This document shows, one piece after another, positions 24,568-32,373 of a stretch of DNA of 37,963 bases (position 1 is its first letter; every line of letters begins with the position of its first letter). The translations under genes were made by a program, and so were the position numbers. The stretch is from Secundilactobacillus hailunensis. Its GTDB lineage: Bacteria; Bacillota; Bacilli; Lactobacillales; Lactobacillaceae. Under the pieces are notes generated by a model, which did no database searches, had not been told where the DNA came from, and worked only from the letters and a program-made list of their open reading frames with translations. The stretch spans positions 1-37,963 of the forward strand of contig NZ_BJDO01000024.1 of the NCBI RefSeq assembly GCF_005405185.1. Direction: 5' to 3'.

Positions 24568-24925
24568 GATTTTCACCCGAAACTTCAATTTCCACGTTAT
24601 CAAAGATTCCCGGCATCGGCACACTATACTTACGGATTTTTAGCGTGATTTTAGTGGCCATGGGAAACGTTTTTAAGAGCTTTTTTAGCACTTCATTTGC
24701 CAGTGATTCAATTAATTTATAGGAATGAGTATGAACGAACTGATCAATAGTCGCGTTCACATCCGCATAACTGATGGTTTCGTCCAAATCATCGTGCTGC
24801 ACTCGCTTTTCAATTGGATAGTGCAGTGCGACATCAATGGCCAATTGCTGACCATTTTTACGTTCTTCAGGAAATACACCATTAAAGGTATGAAACTTGA
24901 GATTATTAATACGAATAACGCCCAT
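24560..24925 (-). CDS. folB: dihydroneopterin aldolase
   Basis: 121 residues. Cleaves dihydroneopterin to 6-hydroxymethyldihydropterin and glycolaldehyde. FHTFNGVFPEERKNGQQLAIDV (12-33), the ISYADV motif, the HTHSYKLIESLANEV helix and the KIRKYSVPMPG catalytic segment are all present. The ATG has GAGGAGG upstream. It is the first gene of the fol operon, divergent from pgpA; no riboswitch was recognised in the 126-bp gap. Confidence 0.95.
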   Translation of the reverse strand: MGVIRINNLKFHTFNGVFPEERKNGQQLAIDVALHYPIEKRVQHDDLDETISYADVNATIDQFVHTHSYKLIESLANEVLKKLLKTFPMATKITLKIRKYSVPMPGIFDNVEIEVSGENHE

Positions 24926-25051
24926 GGTGGCATTCCTCCTCTAATATGGAAATAAATTGTTTCTATTTTACCATCATCTCTAGGTTTAAACATCTATAAT
25001 CCACGATTTTTGGTACACTAGAACTAATGTCTGTTTGAAAGGATGATGAAG

Positions 25052-25555
25052 TTGAACAACCGAAACTTTAAGTATCCAGATACGGCCGCCTACGACTGTA
25101 TCATGGCCTACTTCAAAACCAAAGATATTAAGATCGATGATATTGCGTCTATTACTTATAAAATGCAGCTGCAATTCATTCCTGAACTGACGGAAGAAGA
25201 AGCTACGTCAGCTGTGATCGACGTGCTGCATAAGCGCGAAGTTATGAATAACGCGATGGTGGGCATTGCGCTGGATCAGATGGCGACCAAGAAGGCCCTG
25301 CCCGAACCGCTGCAAAGCATTGTCGAAAATGATGCTGGTGTTTTTGGCGTTGACGAATTACTAGCTGAAGGGGGCATCTCTGGGATCTACGGTAAGATTG
25401 CCACCACTAACTTTGGCTATTTAGACCGTGTAAAGCATGGTATTCTAAAACGTTTAGACACCGTTCAAGGCAAGGGCGTCAACACCTTTTTAGATGATAT
25501 TATCGCAGCCATTGCGGCAGCTGCTGGCGCTAAGCTAGCTCATAAGTACGCTTGA
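25052..25555 (+). CDS. pgpA: phosphatidylglycerophosphatase A
   Basis: 167 residues, similar throughout to Bacillus YutG/PgpA as recalled: RNFKYPDTAAYD start, IDDIASITYKMQ, LTEEEA, VLHKREVMNNAMVGIALD, LPEPLQSIVENDAGVFGVDE, TNFGYLDRVKHGIL and VNTFLDDIIAAIAAAAGAKLAHK. The family dephosphorylates phosphatidylglycerophosphate; this Gram-positive form has no obvious membrane span. The TTG at 25052 is preferred because AAAGG lies 9 nt upstream; the ATGs at 25043 and 25046 sit too close to it. Confidence 0.85.
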   Translation: MNNRNFKYPDTAAYDCIMAYFKTKDIKIDDIASITYKMQLQFIPELTEEEATSAVIDVLHKREVMNNAMVGIALDQMATKKALPEPLQSIVENDAGVFGVDELLAEGGISGIYGKIATTNFGYLDRVKHGILKRLDTVQGKGVNTFLDDIIAAIAAAAGAKLAHKYA

Positions 25556-25576
25556 TTACGAAAAAAATTGCTAACC

Positions 25577-25628
25577 AAAACTAGGCAGCTAACTATCATG
25601 ATGAAATGATAGTTAGCTGCCTAGTTTT
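25577..25628. terminator. long bidirectional terminator
   Basis: Perfect 23-bp arms (25577-25599 and 25606-25628) with a 6-nt loop, ending in TTTT on both strands. It separates pgpA from the convergent Rrf2 gene. Confidence 0.88.
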
Positions 25629-25656
25629 GTGATTACCGTATTGAACCTGACTTTAA

Positions 25657-26094
25657 TTAATCCGTAGCTTTACGCTGTTCGCGTACGAGGATGTCGTCAA
25701 TGATGGCTTGCAGATCAACCTTTTGCATAGCGACTTTAGTCTCATTTTGAATTTCCGCATACACGTTATCCAAAGTTTCCTGAATGTTGCCACCCACAAT
25801 ACACTTAGGGTTAGTTTTTTCATCAACGTGCAGCAGTTGCTGATGATCTTCAACTGCATGGTAAATGTCCAGTAAACTGATTTCAGCTGCAGGGCGAGCT
25901 AGCGCCGGCGCAATGGTCCCAGGCTGACTATTTAGTAAGCCGGCTTTAACCAGTTTCGACATTAACCGGCGAATTAGGCTCGGATTAGATTCGATACTGG
26001 CAGCAATGGCCTGGCTGGATAGGTCACCATCATGGTAAATATTGACGTAAGCCAAAATATGCACGCCATCGCTCAATTTATGTGAAAATTTCAT
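25657..26094 (-). CDS. Rrf2-family transcriptional regulator
   Basis: 145 residues. The winged helix is MKFSHKLSDGVHILAYV ... SSQAIAASIESNPSLIRRLMSKLVKAGLL (1-54), the Rrf2 pattern with a long second part. There is only one cysteine (C98, NPKCIVGG), so the three-Cys Fe-S cluster of IscR/NsrR is absent; this matches the YwnA-like branch, which may sense through one thiol or bind a ligand. The ribosome binding site is weak (GAGAAAATAAT). It lies 59 bp after the small MerR-like gene on the same strand, so they may share a transcript. Confidence 0.86.
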   Translation of the reverse strand: MKFSHKLSDGVHILAYVNIYHDGDLSSQAIAASIESNPSLIRRLMSKLVKAGLLNSQPGTIAPALARPAAEISLLDIYHAVEDHQQLLHVDEKTNPKCIVGGNIQETLDNVYAEIQNETKVAMQKVDLQAIIDDILVREQRKATD

Positions 26095-26153
26095 ATTATT
26101 TTCTCAACTTTCGGTTGACTCATCGTACTGTGAGTCGAGGCGATATTCCAAAT

Positions 26154-26372
26154 TTACATCTCCACCTTTGATTCACATAGTGGCAGTAATGTTTTGAGGT
26201 CTTCTACCGACGAACCGTTTTCAACAAAACAGTTCACCATATCTAACCAGTAGAGGTCCTGGTCTGAATAAGCACCAGTCTCATCCTTACAGGGTAGCAG
26301 TCCAGCTCGAGTGAACGCGGTAATTTGTTCTGGTTCGAGGCCTGACTGCACTGCAATCTCGCTCAAAGTCAT
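26154..26372 (-). CDS. stand-alone MerR-like DNA-binding domain protein
   Basis: 72 residues: MTLSEIAVQSGLEPEQITAF, then GLLPCKDETGAYSDQDLYWLDMVNCFVENGSSVEDLKTLL. The helix-turn-helix and wing follow the MerR layout (IAVQSGL, AGLLP, GAYSDQDLYWLDMVNCF), but the long dimer helix and effector domain are missing. It carries three Cys. The ATG at 26372 has AAAGGATAGG upstream. With the Rrf2 gene just downstream, it may be a mini-regulator or an anti-regulator that dimerises differently. The family call is by pattern only. Confidence 0.68.
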   Translation of the reverse strand: MTLSEIAVQSGLEPEQITAFTRAGLLPCKDETGAYSDQDLYWLDMVNCFVENGSSVEDLKTLLPLCESKVEM

Positions 26373-26843
26373 CAGCTTTACCTATCCTTTCAATGATTAT
26401 CAAAGATATTTTACACTGTCTATCCATAAATGCAACAGCCCTATTATTGATGTCCAATTACCAGCCATATACTAACTAGTTTGAAAAAAACTTGAAGCAG
26501 TCAATAAATACCGGTATCCTAATAAGGAACTTTAAACCACTGCGTTGTAAATTGGCTAGTTAGGTTCTTTTCGTTTGAAAAATTAAAATTTAACCGTCTT
26601 TTTTAATTTTACACAGTTTTCTTTCAAAATTGTCGTTTTACATGAAAGCTTTTTTCATATAGGTTTGTAGCTATTTACTGAATAAATTTACAATCTGATT
26701 GAAAAAAGTTTTCTTAATTCCCTTTATTTACTGTGAATTTGTTATATAATAATTCCGACACGAGTGGTCTAGACGATATTAGTTTGCCTAAGACGCACTC
26801 GTCATTGACTACTTTACCTCACAAAATTTAAGGAGTGACTGTA
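26373..26843 (+). promoter_or_regulatory. 470-bp AT-rich region with the zwf promoter
   Basis: There is a clear TATAAT at 26745-26750 but a poor -35 (CTTTAT at 17-bp spacing). An inverted pair CTAACTAG/CTAGTTAG lies about 75 bp apart in the left part, and ATGAAAGC..TTTTTTCAT is a small stem near 26642. No coding frame of note is present. The length of the gap suggests regulator sites upstream of zwf, but none is recognised. Confidence 0.5.
26760..26802 (+). promoter_or_regulatory. 5' leader hairpin of zwf
   Basis: Stem ACGAGTG-GTCT with AGAC-G-CACTCGT, 11 bp with one bulged base and a 20-nt loop, directly after the predicted transcription start and 41 nt before the TTG start. No T-tract follows, so it may stabilise the message. 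It matches no riboswitch I know. Confidence 0.5.
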
Positions 26844-28316
26844 TTGGCTGCAGAAAGAACCTCACTATTTATCTTCTTTGGCGGGACTGGTGACCTAGCT
26901 TACCGGAAACTTTATCCTTCCATGTTTAACTTATACAAAAAAGGTACTTTAAGAGAACACTTTGGTGTTATCGGTACTTCTCGTGAAAAATTAACTGACG
27001 AACAATTTCAACAAAACGTTCTAAAATCTCTTGGCACTGCCAAAACTGATAAGGAAGCGCTCAAATTCGTTTCCCACTTTGGTTACGAAGCCCACGACGT
27101 TACTGACAAGGCACATTACCAAGTCATGAAAAAACGGGCCGATGAAATGGACAAGAAGTTCAAGTTGAATGGTAACCGGATCTTCTACTTATCACTTGCC
27201 CCATCATTCTTCGGCACTGTTGCCGGTTATTTGAAGTCTGAAGGCTTGACTGACACTGATGGTTTCGACCGGGTTGTCATCGAAAAGCCATTTGGCCGCG
27301 ACTATGATTCCGCACAACAATTAAACGATGCCTTAAGCAAGTCATTCGATGAAAAGCAAATCTTCCGAATCGACCATTACTTAGGTAAGGAAATGATTCA
27401 AAACATCGAAGCTGTTCGTTTCGGTAACACACTGGTTGAATCCCTCTGGAACAACCGTTACATCGATAACATCCAAGTTACTTTATCCGAAAAACTGGGT
27501 GTTGAAGAACGGGCTTCATACTATGACAATTCTGGTGCCTTACGTGACATGGTTCAAAACCATATTATGCAAATCGTCAGTCTACTTGCCATGGAACAAC
27601 CCGTTTCATTCACCGACGTTGATATCCGGGCTGAAAAAGTGAAGGCTTTACGTTCATTACGGGTTTACAACGTAGCCGAAGCTTCAACTAACTTCGTCCG
27701 TGGTCAATATGGCCCTGGCGACGACCAACGTGCTTATCGTGATGAAGATAATGTCCCTCACGATTCAAACAACGATACCTTCGTTGCTGGTAAGTTATTA
27801 TTTGATAACTACCGTTGGTCAGGCACCCCATTCTACATCCGGACTGGTAAGATGTTAGCTGACAAGTTCACCCGCGTGGACGTTGTCTTCAAGAAGCCGT
27901 TGATCGACATCTTCTCCTTCCCACAAAACCATAACGCACCATTGGAAGCTAACGTTTTGACGATGTACATCGAACCACATGCTGGTTTCTCACTACGTCT
28001 GAACGCCAAGACTAATGGTCAAGGTTTCCAAACTGAACCAATCAATTTGGACTACTTCGTTGATGCTAAGGATTCCAAGGCTACTCCAGAACCATACGAA
28101 CGTTTGATCCACGACGTTATGAAGGGTGACGGTACCAACTTCTCAAGTTGGCAAGAAGTTTCCTACGCATGGCGCTTCGTTGACCAAATTCGCAAGGTTT
28201 GGGACTTACAAAAACCAGAGTTCCCTAACTACACTCCAGGTTCAATGGGTCCTGCAGCCGCTGACGAATTGATCACCCGTGATCACCGTCAATGGGTATA
28301 CCGTTTAAACAAGTAA
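26844..28316 (+). CDS. zwf: glucose-6-phosphate 1-dehydrogenase
   Basis: 490 residues. Oxidises glucose 6-phosphate to 6-phosphogluconolactone with NADP, opening the oxidative pentose phosphate or phosphoketolase route. FFGGTGDLAYRKLYP near the start binds the nucleotide; EKPFGRD (147-153) and RIDHYLGKE (175-183) hold the catalytic residues. The TTG at 26844 has AAGGAG 8 nt upstream; a GTG at 26835 overlaps that site and is unlikely. Codon use is of the highly expressed type (CGT, GGT, AAC, TTC), stronger than in the neighbours. Strong terminator behind. Confidence 0.96.
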   Translation: MAAERTSLFIFFGGTGDLAYRKLYPSMFNLYKKGTLREHFGVIGTSREKLTDEQFQQNVLKSLGTAKTDKEALKFVSHFGYEAHDVTDKAHYQVMKKRADEMDKKFKLNGNRIFYLSLAPSFFGTVAGYLKSEGLTDTDGFDRVVIEKPFGRDYDSAQQLNDALSKSFDEKQIFRIDHYLGKEMIQNIEAVRFGNTLVESLWNNRYIDNIQVTLSEKLGVEERASYYDNSGALRDMVQNHIMQIVSLLAMEQPVSFTDVDIRAEKVKALRSLRVYNVAEASTNFVRGQYGPGDDQRAYRDEDNVPHDSNNDTFVAGKLLFDNYRWSGTPFYIRTGKMLADKFTRVDVVFKKPLIDIFSFPQNHNAPLEANVLTMYIEPHAGFSLRLNAKTNGQGFQTEPINLDYFVDAKDSKATPEPYERLIHDVMKGDGTNFSSWQEVSYAWRFVDQIRKVWDLQKPEFPNYTPGSMGPAAADELITRDHRQWVYRLNK

Positions 28317-28334
28317 CTTATTACATTTAAAATC

Positions 28335-28378
28335 AAAACGACCCGCATTCCGAATAACGGAATGCGGGTCGTTTTTTT
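28335..28378. terminator. terminator of zwf
   Basis: An 18-bp stem (AAAACGACCCGCATTCCG paired with CGGAATGCGGGTCGTTTT) with a 5-nt loop and nine T. The A-run on the left side makes it usable for the convergent MerR gene too. Confidence 0.92.
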
Positions 28379-28391
28379 TACGATAGAATCA

Positions 28392-28844
28392 TTACTTTGA
28401 CAAAATCGTTTGTGCATAGGGATTTGGTAACTGGTTAGCTAACTTTTCCTGTTGAACAAACTGCTGCTCCTTAGTCACCGTTGCAACCGCATCCGGCGAC
28501 TGATAAACGTTTAGTTTGTAATCAATTTCCTGCAGGTTTTCAGCAATTTTTCGTTGCTGTGCTTCCACCGTTTTCCGATGCGCTAATAGCATGGCTTCGC
28601 GCTGTTTGATCGTAGCCGGTCCCTGCATCACGTAATCAATGTATTGGCGAATAGTCTTAATCTTCATCCCGGTATTTTTTAAACAGTTAATCGTGTGTAT
28701 TAGGCTTAAATCACCGTCCGTAAACGCCCGGTACCCAGATGAATTCCTGGCTACAAAAGGTAACAGCCCCTGTTTATCATAGAAGCGCAGAGTATATATG
28801 GATAAGCCAGTTTTTTCTGAAACTTCTTTAATTGAGTAAGTCAT
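28392..28844 (-). CDS. MerR-family transcriptional regulator
   Basis: 150 residues. The MerR DNA-binding domain MTYSIKEVSEKTGLSIYTLRFYDKQGLLPFVARNSSGYR is followed by a long coiled helix (KTVEAQQRKIAENLQEIDYKL). The single Cys (C58) is in the helical part and no metal-binding cluster is present, so it resembles regulators of aldehyde or electrophile stress. ATG at 28844 with AAGGAG 9 nt upstream. It is divergent from an SDR reductase whose promoter carries a MerR-type operator, so that gene is the likely target. Confidence 0.88.
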   Translation of the reverse strand: MTYSIKEVSEKTGLSIYTLRFYDKQGLLPFVARNSSGYRAFTDGDLSLIHTINCLKNTGMKIKTIRQYIDYVMQGPATIKQREAMLLAHRKTVEAQQRKIAENLQEIDYKLNVYQSPDAVATVTKEQQFVQQEKLANQLPNPYAQTILSK

Positions 28845-28866
28845 TATCAAAAACTCCTTTTTGCGC

Positions 28867-28897
28867 TTGCCCTAGAGTGATGTCTAGGGTTTAGTAT
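28867..28897 (+). promoter_or_regulatory. MerR-type operator inside a 19-bp promoter spacer
   Basis: TTGCCC (28867-28872), 19-bp spacer, TAGTAT (28892-28897). The spacer contains the dyad CCCTAGA (28870-28876), 6 nt, TCTAGGG (28883-28889). An over-long 19-bp spacer with a central dyad is the hallmark of MerR-activated promoters, which the regulator untwists. It drives the SDR gene and lies 23 bp from the divergent MerR start codon. Confidence 0.72.
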
Positions 28898-28947
28898 AGT
28901 CATACTAACTTAACGCCCTCAAAAACACAAGCAAAGGATGATCATTA

Positions 28948-29991
28948 ATGAAGAATAACAACTTAGTATTAGTCACTGGTGGTAACGGCTTTTTGGCCAT
29001 GCACATTATTAAACAACTACTCACTGCAGGCTACCCGGTTCGCGCAACTTTACGGCGTTTAAATCGCCAGGACCAGGTTAAAACGACGTTAGCTAACACC
29101 GATACCCCGAATTTAAATCAACTGAGTTTTGTCCAAGCTGATTTAACCAAAGATGCCGATTGGCCGGCTACCATGACTGATGTCACCTACGTCATGAGCG
29201 TGGCTGCACCGGTCTTTGTTAACGGCAATCAAGGTTCTGAAGCCATGGCTCAGGTCGCTACTGAAGGAACTTTACGCATTATCAAAGCTGCGGAAAAAGC
29301 TGGCGTTAAACGGGTCGTGATGACCGCTAACTTTGGTGCTGTCGGCTTCAGTAATAAGGATCCAAAACGAGTGACCACCGAAGCCGATTGGACTGATCCT
29401 GATGAACCAGGACTGTCACTGTATGAACGGTCCAAATTAATTGCTGAAAAGCAAGCTTGGGACTACCTCAAAAAGACTAACAGTTCCTTAGAATTCACGA
29501 CGGTTAACCCTGGCGCCATGCTTGGACCTTCATTGGATAACCACGTTTCCGGCAGCTTTGGCATCGTCAAAAACCTTTTGGATGGTTCGCTGAAAATGGT
29601 GCCAAACATTCACGTCAACGTGGTCGATGTCCGCGATGTAGCTGACATCCACGTCCGCGCAATGACCACCCCTGAAGCTAACGGTCAACGTTTCTTAGCT
29701 ATCGAAGATGGTGATGCACTTTCGATGATGGACATGGTGGCGGTCATCCGTAAAAGCCGCCCAGAATTGGCAGCAAAACTGCCAACTAAGACGTTACCGG
29801 ATTTTGTCCTCAAGCTTGGTGCCCTGTTCAATAATAGCGCTAAAGAAGGTCGGCTAATGCTGTCACTCAGCCCCCACGTCAGTAATCAAAAGGCCAAACA
29901 AGTTCTTGGCTGGAAACCTATCAGTTCAAGCAAAACTGCAATTTTAAAAGCAGTCGATTCCTTGATCGCAGCGGGCGAAATTAAAGCATAA
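28948..29991 (+). CDS. NAD(P)-dependent aldehyde/ketone reductase, extended SDR (dihydroflavonol reductase-like)
   Basis: 347 residues. The nucleotide-binding motif LVTGGNGFLAMHIIKQLL (8-25) and the catalytic YERSK (Y and K of the YxxxK pair) are clear; the usual Ser is in the segment TANFGAVG. NPGAMLGPSLD and the DVRDVADIHVRAM stretch are typical of yeast Gre2-type and dihydroflavonol reductase-like enzymes. They reduce small aldehydes, including methylglyoxal, which agrees with control by the divergent MerR protein. The ATG has AAAGGATGAT upstream. Confidence 0.86.
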   Translation: MKNNNLVLVTGGNGFLAMHIIKQLLTAGYPVRATLRRLNRQDQVKTTLANTDTPNLNQLSFVQADLTKDADWPATMTDVTYVMSVAAPVFVNGNQGSEAMAQVATEGTLRIIKAAEKAGVKRVVMTANFGAVGFSNKDPKRVTTEADWTDPDEPGLSLYERSKLIAEKQAWDYLKKTNSSLEFTTVNPGAMLGPSLDNHVSGSFGIVKNLLDGSLKMVPNIHVNVVDVRDVADIHVRAMTTPEANGQRFLAIEDGDALSMMDMVAVIRKSRPELAAKLPTKTLPDFVLKLGALFNNSAKEGRLMLSLSPHVSNQKAKQVLGWKPISSSKTAILKAVDSLIAAGEIKA

Positions 29992-30029
29992 CTCACCTCA
30001 ATCACAAAACACATTAAGTTGAACATAAC

Positions 30030-30063
30030 AACGTGGTCACGAACAAAGTGGCGGCGTTTTTTC
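30030..30063 (+). terminator. terminator of the SDR gene
   Basis: An 11-bp stem with two G-U pairs and one mismatch (AACGTGGTCAC with GTGGCGGCGTT), a 7-nt loop and a T-run. Confidence 0.7.
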
Positions 30064-30090
30064 TATTTCAGCCAAATACTACTCATCAAC

Positions 30091-30120
30091 TTGTTTAGTT
30101 TAAATTAATGGCGCTATAAT
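30091..30120 (+). promoter_or_regulatory. promoter of the small secreted protein
   Basis: TTGTTT (30091-30096), 18-nt spacer, TATAAT (30115-30120), 27 bp before the ATG. Confidence 0.65.
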
Positions 30121-30147
30121 TAAAGCATTAAAAGGAGGCAGTTAAAT

Positions 30148-30588
30148 ATGAAACTGTGGAAAAAATGTCTGATTGGCGCTGCTATCGCGGTTGGTCTAGT
30201 AGTTGGTATTGGCCAATCCACAACTGTCAGCGCATCTTCGTGGCATCATGGAACACCGAAAGCTTTGAGAGGTAAGTATCAGGGTAAACTGCCTAAACAC
30301 AGTGCCCTTGGGTTTGGTCCAATCAGTATCATTAGTGCCAATCACACCGTTGATCAATCTTCAGGTATGCCGCAGATCTACGTTAAAAACGTCAAATATA
30401 AAAAGTACGGTCATTATTACCGCATCATAGGACATGGGGTAAAAAGTGGGATGTATCGCGGTGGTCAGGAAGATACTATGTATTACAAAAAAGGCCGTGC
30501 GTTAAAGGAACAGTCAACCTCCCAATACAAACAACATCATCACAGCTTTAAATGGATCACTAAAAGCCAAACGCTTTATAAGAAATAG
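30148..30588 (+). CDS. small basic secreted protein, unknown function
   Basis: 146 residues. A signal peptide (1-31) starts KLWKK, has the hydrophobic core AAIAVGLVVGIG and a cut after VSA. The mature part is rich in Lys, His and Tyr (YKKYGHYYRIIGHGVKSG, YKQHHHSFKW) and likely very basic and beta-rich. AAAAGGAGG lies upstream. It has its own promoter and terminator upstream of it. No known domain is recognised. Basic secreted proteins of this size are frequent in lactobacilli and may bind the wall. Confidence 0.78.
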   Translation: MKLWKKCLIGAAIAVGLVVGIGQSTTVSASSWHHGTPKALRGKYQGKLPKHSALGFGPISIISANHTVDQSSGMPQIYVKNVKYKKYGHYYRIIGHGVKSGMYRGGQEDTMYYKKGRALKEQSTSQYKQHHHSFKWITKSQTLYKK

Positions 30589-30674
30589 TTTTTAAGTTAA
30601 TCGCAGTAAAATGGCGCAAATTTAGCCTAAATATTGCAACTATCTATTTAATTAAACACTCTGTTTCACAAGTA

Positions 30675-30730
30675 AAGTGCTTGCGAAGTCTTTCTTGCTT
30701 TCAAAGTCAATAATTTATTTGAAAGCACTT
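30675..30730. repeat. overlapping inverted repeats upstream of gnd
   Basis: Perfect GCTTTCAAA (30697-30705) and TTTGAAAGC (30718-30726) share their right arm with a second pair, AAGTGCTT (30675-30682) and AAGCACTT (30723-30730). They lie 60-115 bp before the gnd -35 and after the secreted-protein gene, with no T-tract. Regulator binding is possible; a poor terminator is the alternative. Confidence 0.5.
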
Positions 30731-30790
30731 CATTTCAATCAGTCATTAACTTTTCAACTTACTATTTATTCTTTAAATTGGCGCTATTTC

Positions 30791-30819
30791 TTCACATTTT
30801 CATTGTGAAATGTTAAACT
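30791..30819 (+). promoter_or_regulatory. promoter of gnd
   Basis: TTCACA (30791-30796), 17-nt spacer, TAAACT (30814-30819). A dyad TTCACA-7-TGTGAA (30791-30809) covers the -35, so a repressor could block it. Confidence 0.6.
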
Positions 30820-30862
30820 AATATTGTGCTTCAACTAATATTTTATTAAAGGAAGGTTTGTA

Positions 30863-32299
30863 ATGGCAGATAAATTAGCAAACATTGGTGTTGTCGGAAT
30901 GGCTGTTATGGGCAAGAACTTAGCCCTTAACATCGAAAGCCGCGGCTTCACTGTTGGTATCTATAACCGTACAGCTTCAAAGACTGATCAAGTGATGAAG
31001 GATCACAGTGAAAAGAAACTGGTTCCAAGTCACACAATCGAAGACTTTGTTGACTCTCTAGAAAAACCTCGTCGGATTCTCTTGATGGTTAAAGCTGGTA
31101 AACCAACTGATGCTGTCATTGATGAATTAATTCCATTACTCGACAAGGGTGATGTTTTAATTGATGGTGGTAACACTAACTTCCATGATACGATGGCACG
31201 TAATGCTAAACTCGATAAATCAGGAATCAACTTTATTGGTATGGGTGTTTCTGGTGGTGAACTTGGTGCCCTCCAAGGTCCTTCACTGATGCCTGGTGGT
31301 CAAAAAGAAGCTTATGATTTGGTTGCCCCAATTCTTGAAAAGATCTCAGCTAAGGCTGACCAAGATGGCAAGCCATGTGTTGCTTATATCGGACCTAATG
31401 GTGCTGGTCACTACGTTAAGATGGTGCACAACGGTATCGAATATGGTGATGAAGAGCTGATCGATGAAAGCTACAACATCATGCGTAATGTCTTAGGCAT
31501 TTCCGTTGATGAAATGGCTGGTATCTTCAAGGATTGGAACAAAGGTGAACTTAACAGTTACTTAGTTGAAATCACTGCTGACATTTTGTCACGTAAAGAC
31601 GATCTTGGCGATGACAAGACCAAGCCAATCGTTGACATGATCCTAGACCGTGGTAACAACAAGGGTACTGGTAAGTGGAGTTCAGAAGATGCATTGAACG
31701 TTGAAGTACCACAATCCGTTATTACCGAAGCCGTTTATGCCCGTTACATCTCAATGATGAAGGACGAACGTGTTACTGCTTCTAAGACCTTAGCTGCACC
31801 AAAGGCTAATGAAGAAATCGGTGACAAGAAGGAAATGGTTGAAAAGATTCGTCAAGCCCTCTACTTCAGTAAGATCATGAGTTACGCTCAAGGCTTCGAA
31901 CAACTTCGGTTTGCTTCAGAAAACTACAAGTGGGACTTGAAGTTTGGTCAATTAGCTCAAATCTGGCGTGCCGGCTGCATCATCCGTGCACAATTCTTGC
32001 AAAACATTACCGATGCTTACGACAAGAAGCCTGATTTGACTAACTTACTGTTGGACGATTACTTCAAGGACATTGCTGCGAAGTATCAAGAATCAACTCG
32101 TGAAGTCGTTGCCTTAGCTGTTAAGATGGGTGTTCCAGTACCATCATTCAGTGCCGCAATTACTTACTACGATTCATATCGTTCAGAAGTATTACCTGCT
32201 AACTTATTACAAGCACAACGGGACTACTTCGGTGCCCACACTTACGAACGTACTGATCGTAAGGGTCTGTACCACTACACTTGGTACAAAGAACAATAA
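30863..32299 (+). CDS. gnd: 6-phosphogluconate dehydrogenase (decarboxylating)
   Basis: 478 residues. Converts 6-phosphogluconate to ribulose 5-phosphate and CO2 with [21 protein letters not shown] (7-23) binds the nucleotide, followed by the NRT of NADP enzymes; [19 protein letters not shown] and [16 protein letters not shown] hold the substrate and catalytic Lys. Length is normal. Codon use is of the highly expressed type, as in zwf 2.5 kb upstream. ATG with AAAGGAAGG. Its separation from zwf by three other genes means the two are controlled apart. Confidence 0.96.
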   Translation: MADKLANIGVVGMAVMGKNLALNIESRGFTVGIYNRTASKTDQVMKDHSEKKLVPSHTIEDFVDSLEKPRRILLMVKAGKPTDAVIDELIPLLDKGDVLIDGGNTNFHDTMARNAKLDKSGINFIGMGVSGGELGALQGPSLMPGGQKEAYDLVAPILEKISAKADQDGKPCVAYIGPNGAGHYVKMVHNGIEYGDEELIDESYNIMRNVLGISVDEMAGIFKDWNKGELNSYLVEITADILSRKDDLGDDKTKPIVDMILDRGNNKGTGKWSSEDALNVEVPQSVITEAVYARYISMMKDERVTASKTLAAPKANEEIGDKKEMVEKIRQALYFSKIMSYAQGFEQLRFASENYKWDLKFGQLAQIWRAGCIIRAQFLQNITDAYDKKPDLTNLLLDDYFKDIAAKYQESTREVVALAVKMGVPVPSFSAAITYYDSYRSEVLPANLLQAQRDYFGAHTYERTDRKGLYHYTWYKEQ

Positions 32300-32325
32300 A
32301 AAATTTGGCAGTTATTTAGCCAATT

Positions 32326-32362
32326 AAAAAGCGGCTGGTCGAAATCGACCAGTCGCTTTTTT
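32326..32362. terminator. bidirectional terminator after gnd
   Basis: A 17-bp stem (AAAAAGCGGCTGGTCGA with TCGACCAGTCGCTTTTT, one G-U) with a 2-nt loop. It also serves the convergent vanZ-like gene. A smaller stem, TTGGC-9-GCCAA at 32305-32323, precedes it. Confidence 0.9.
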
Positions 32363-32373
32363 AGATTACACAC

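Noticed and set aside
24926-25051. Riboswitch (THF type) upstream of folB
   Set aside because: No conserved THF-riboswitch core could be recognised in the 126-bp gap.
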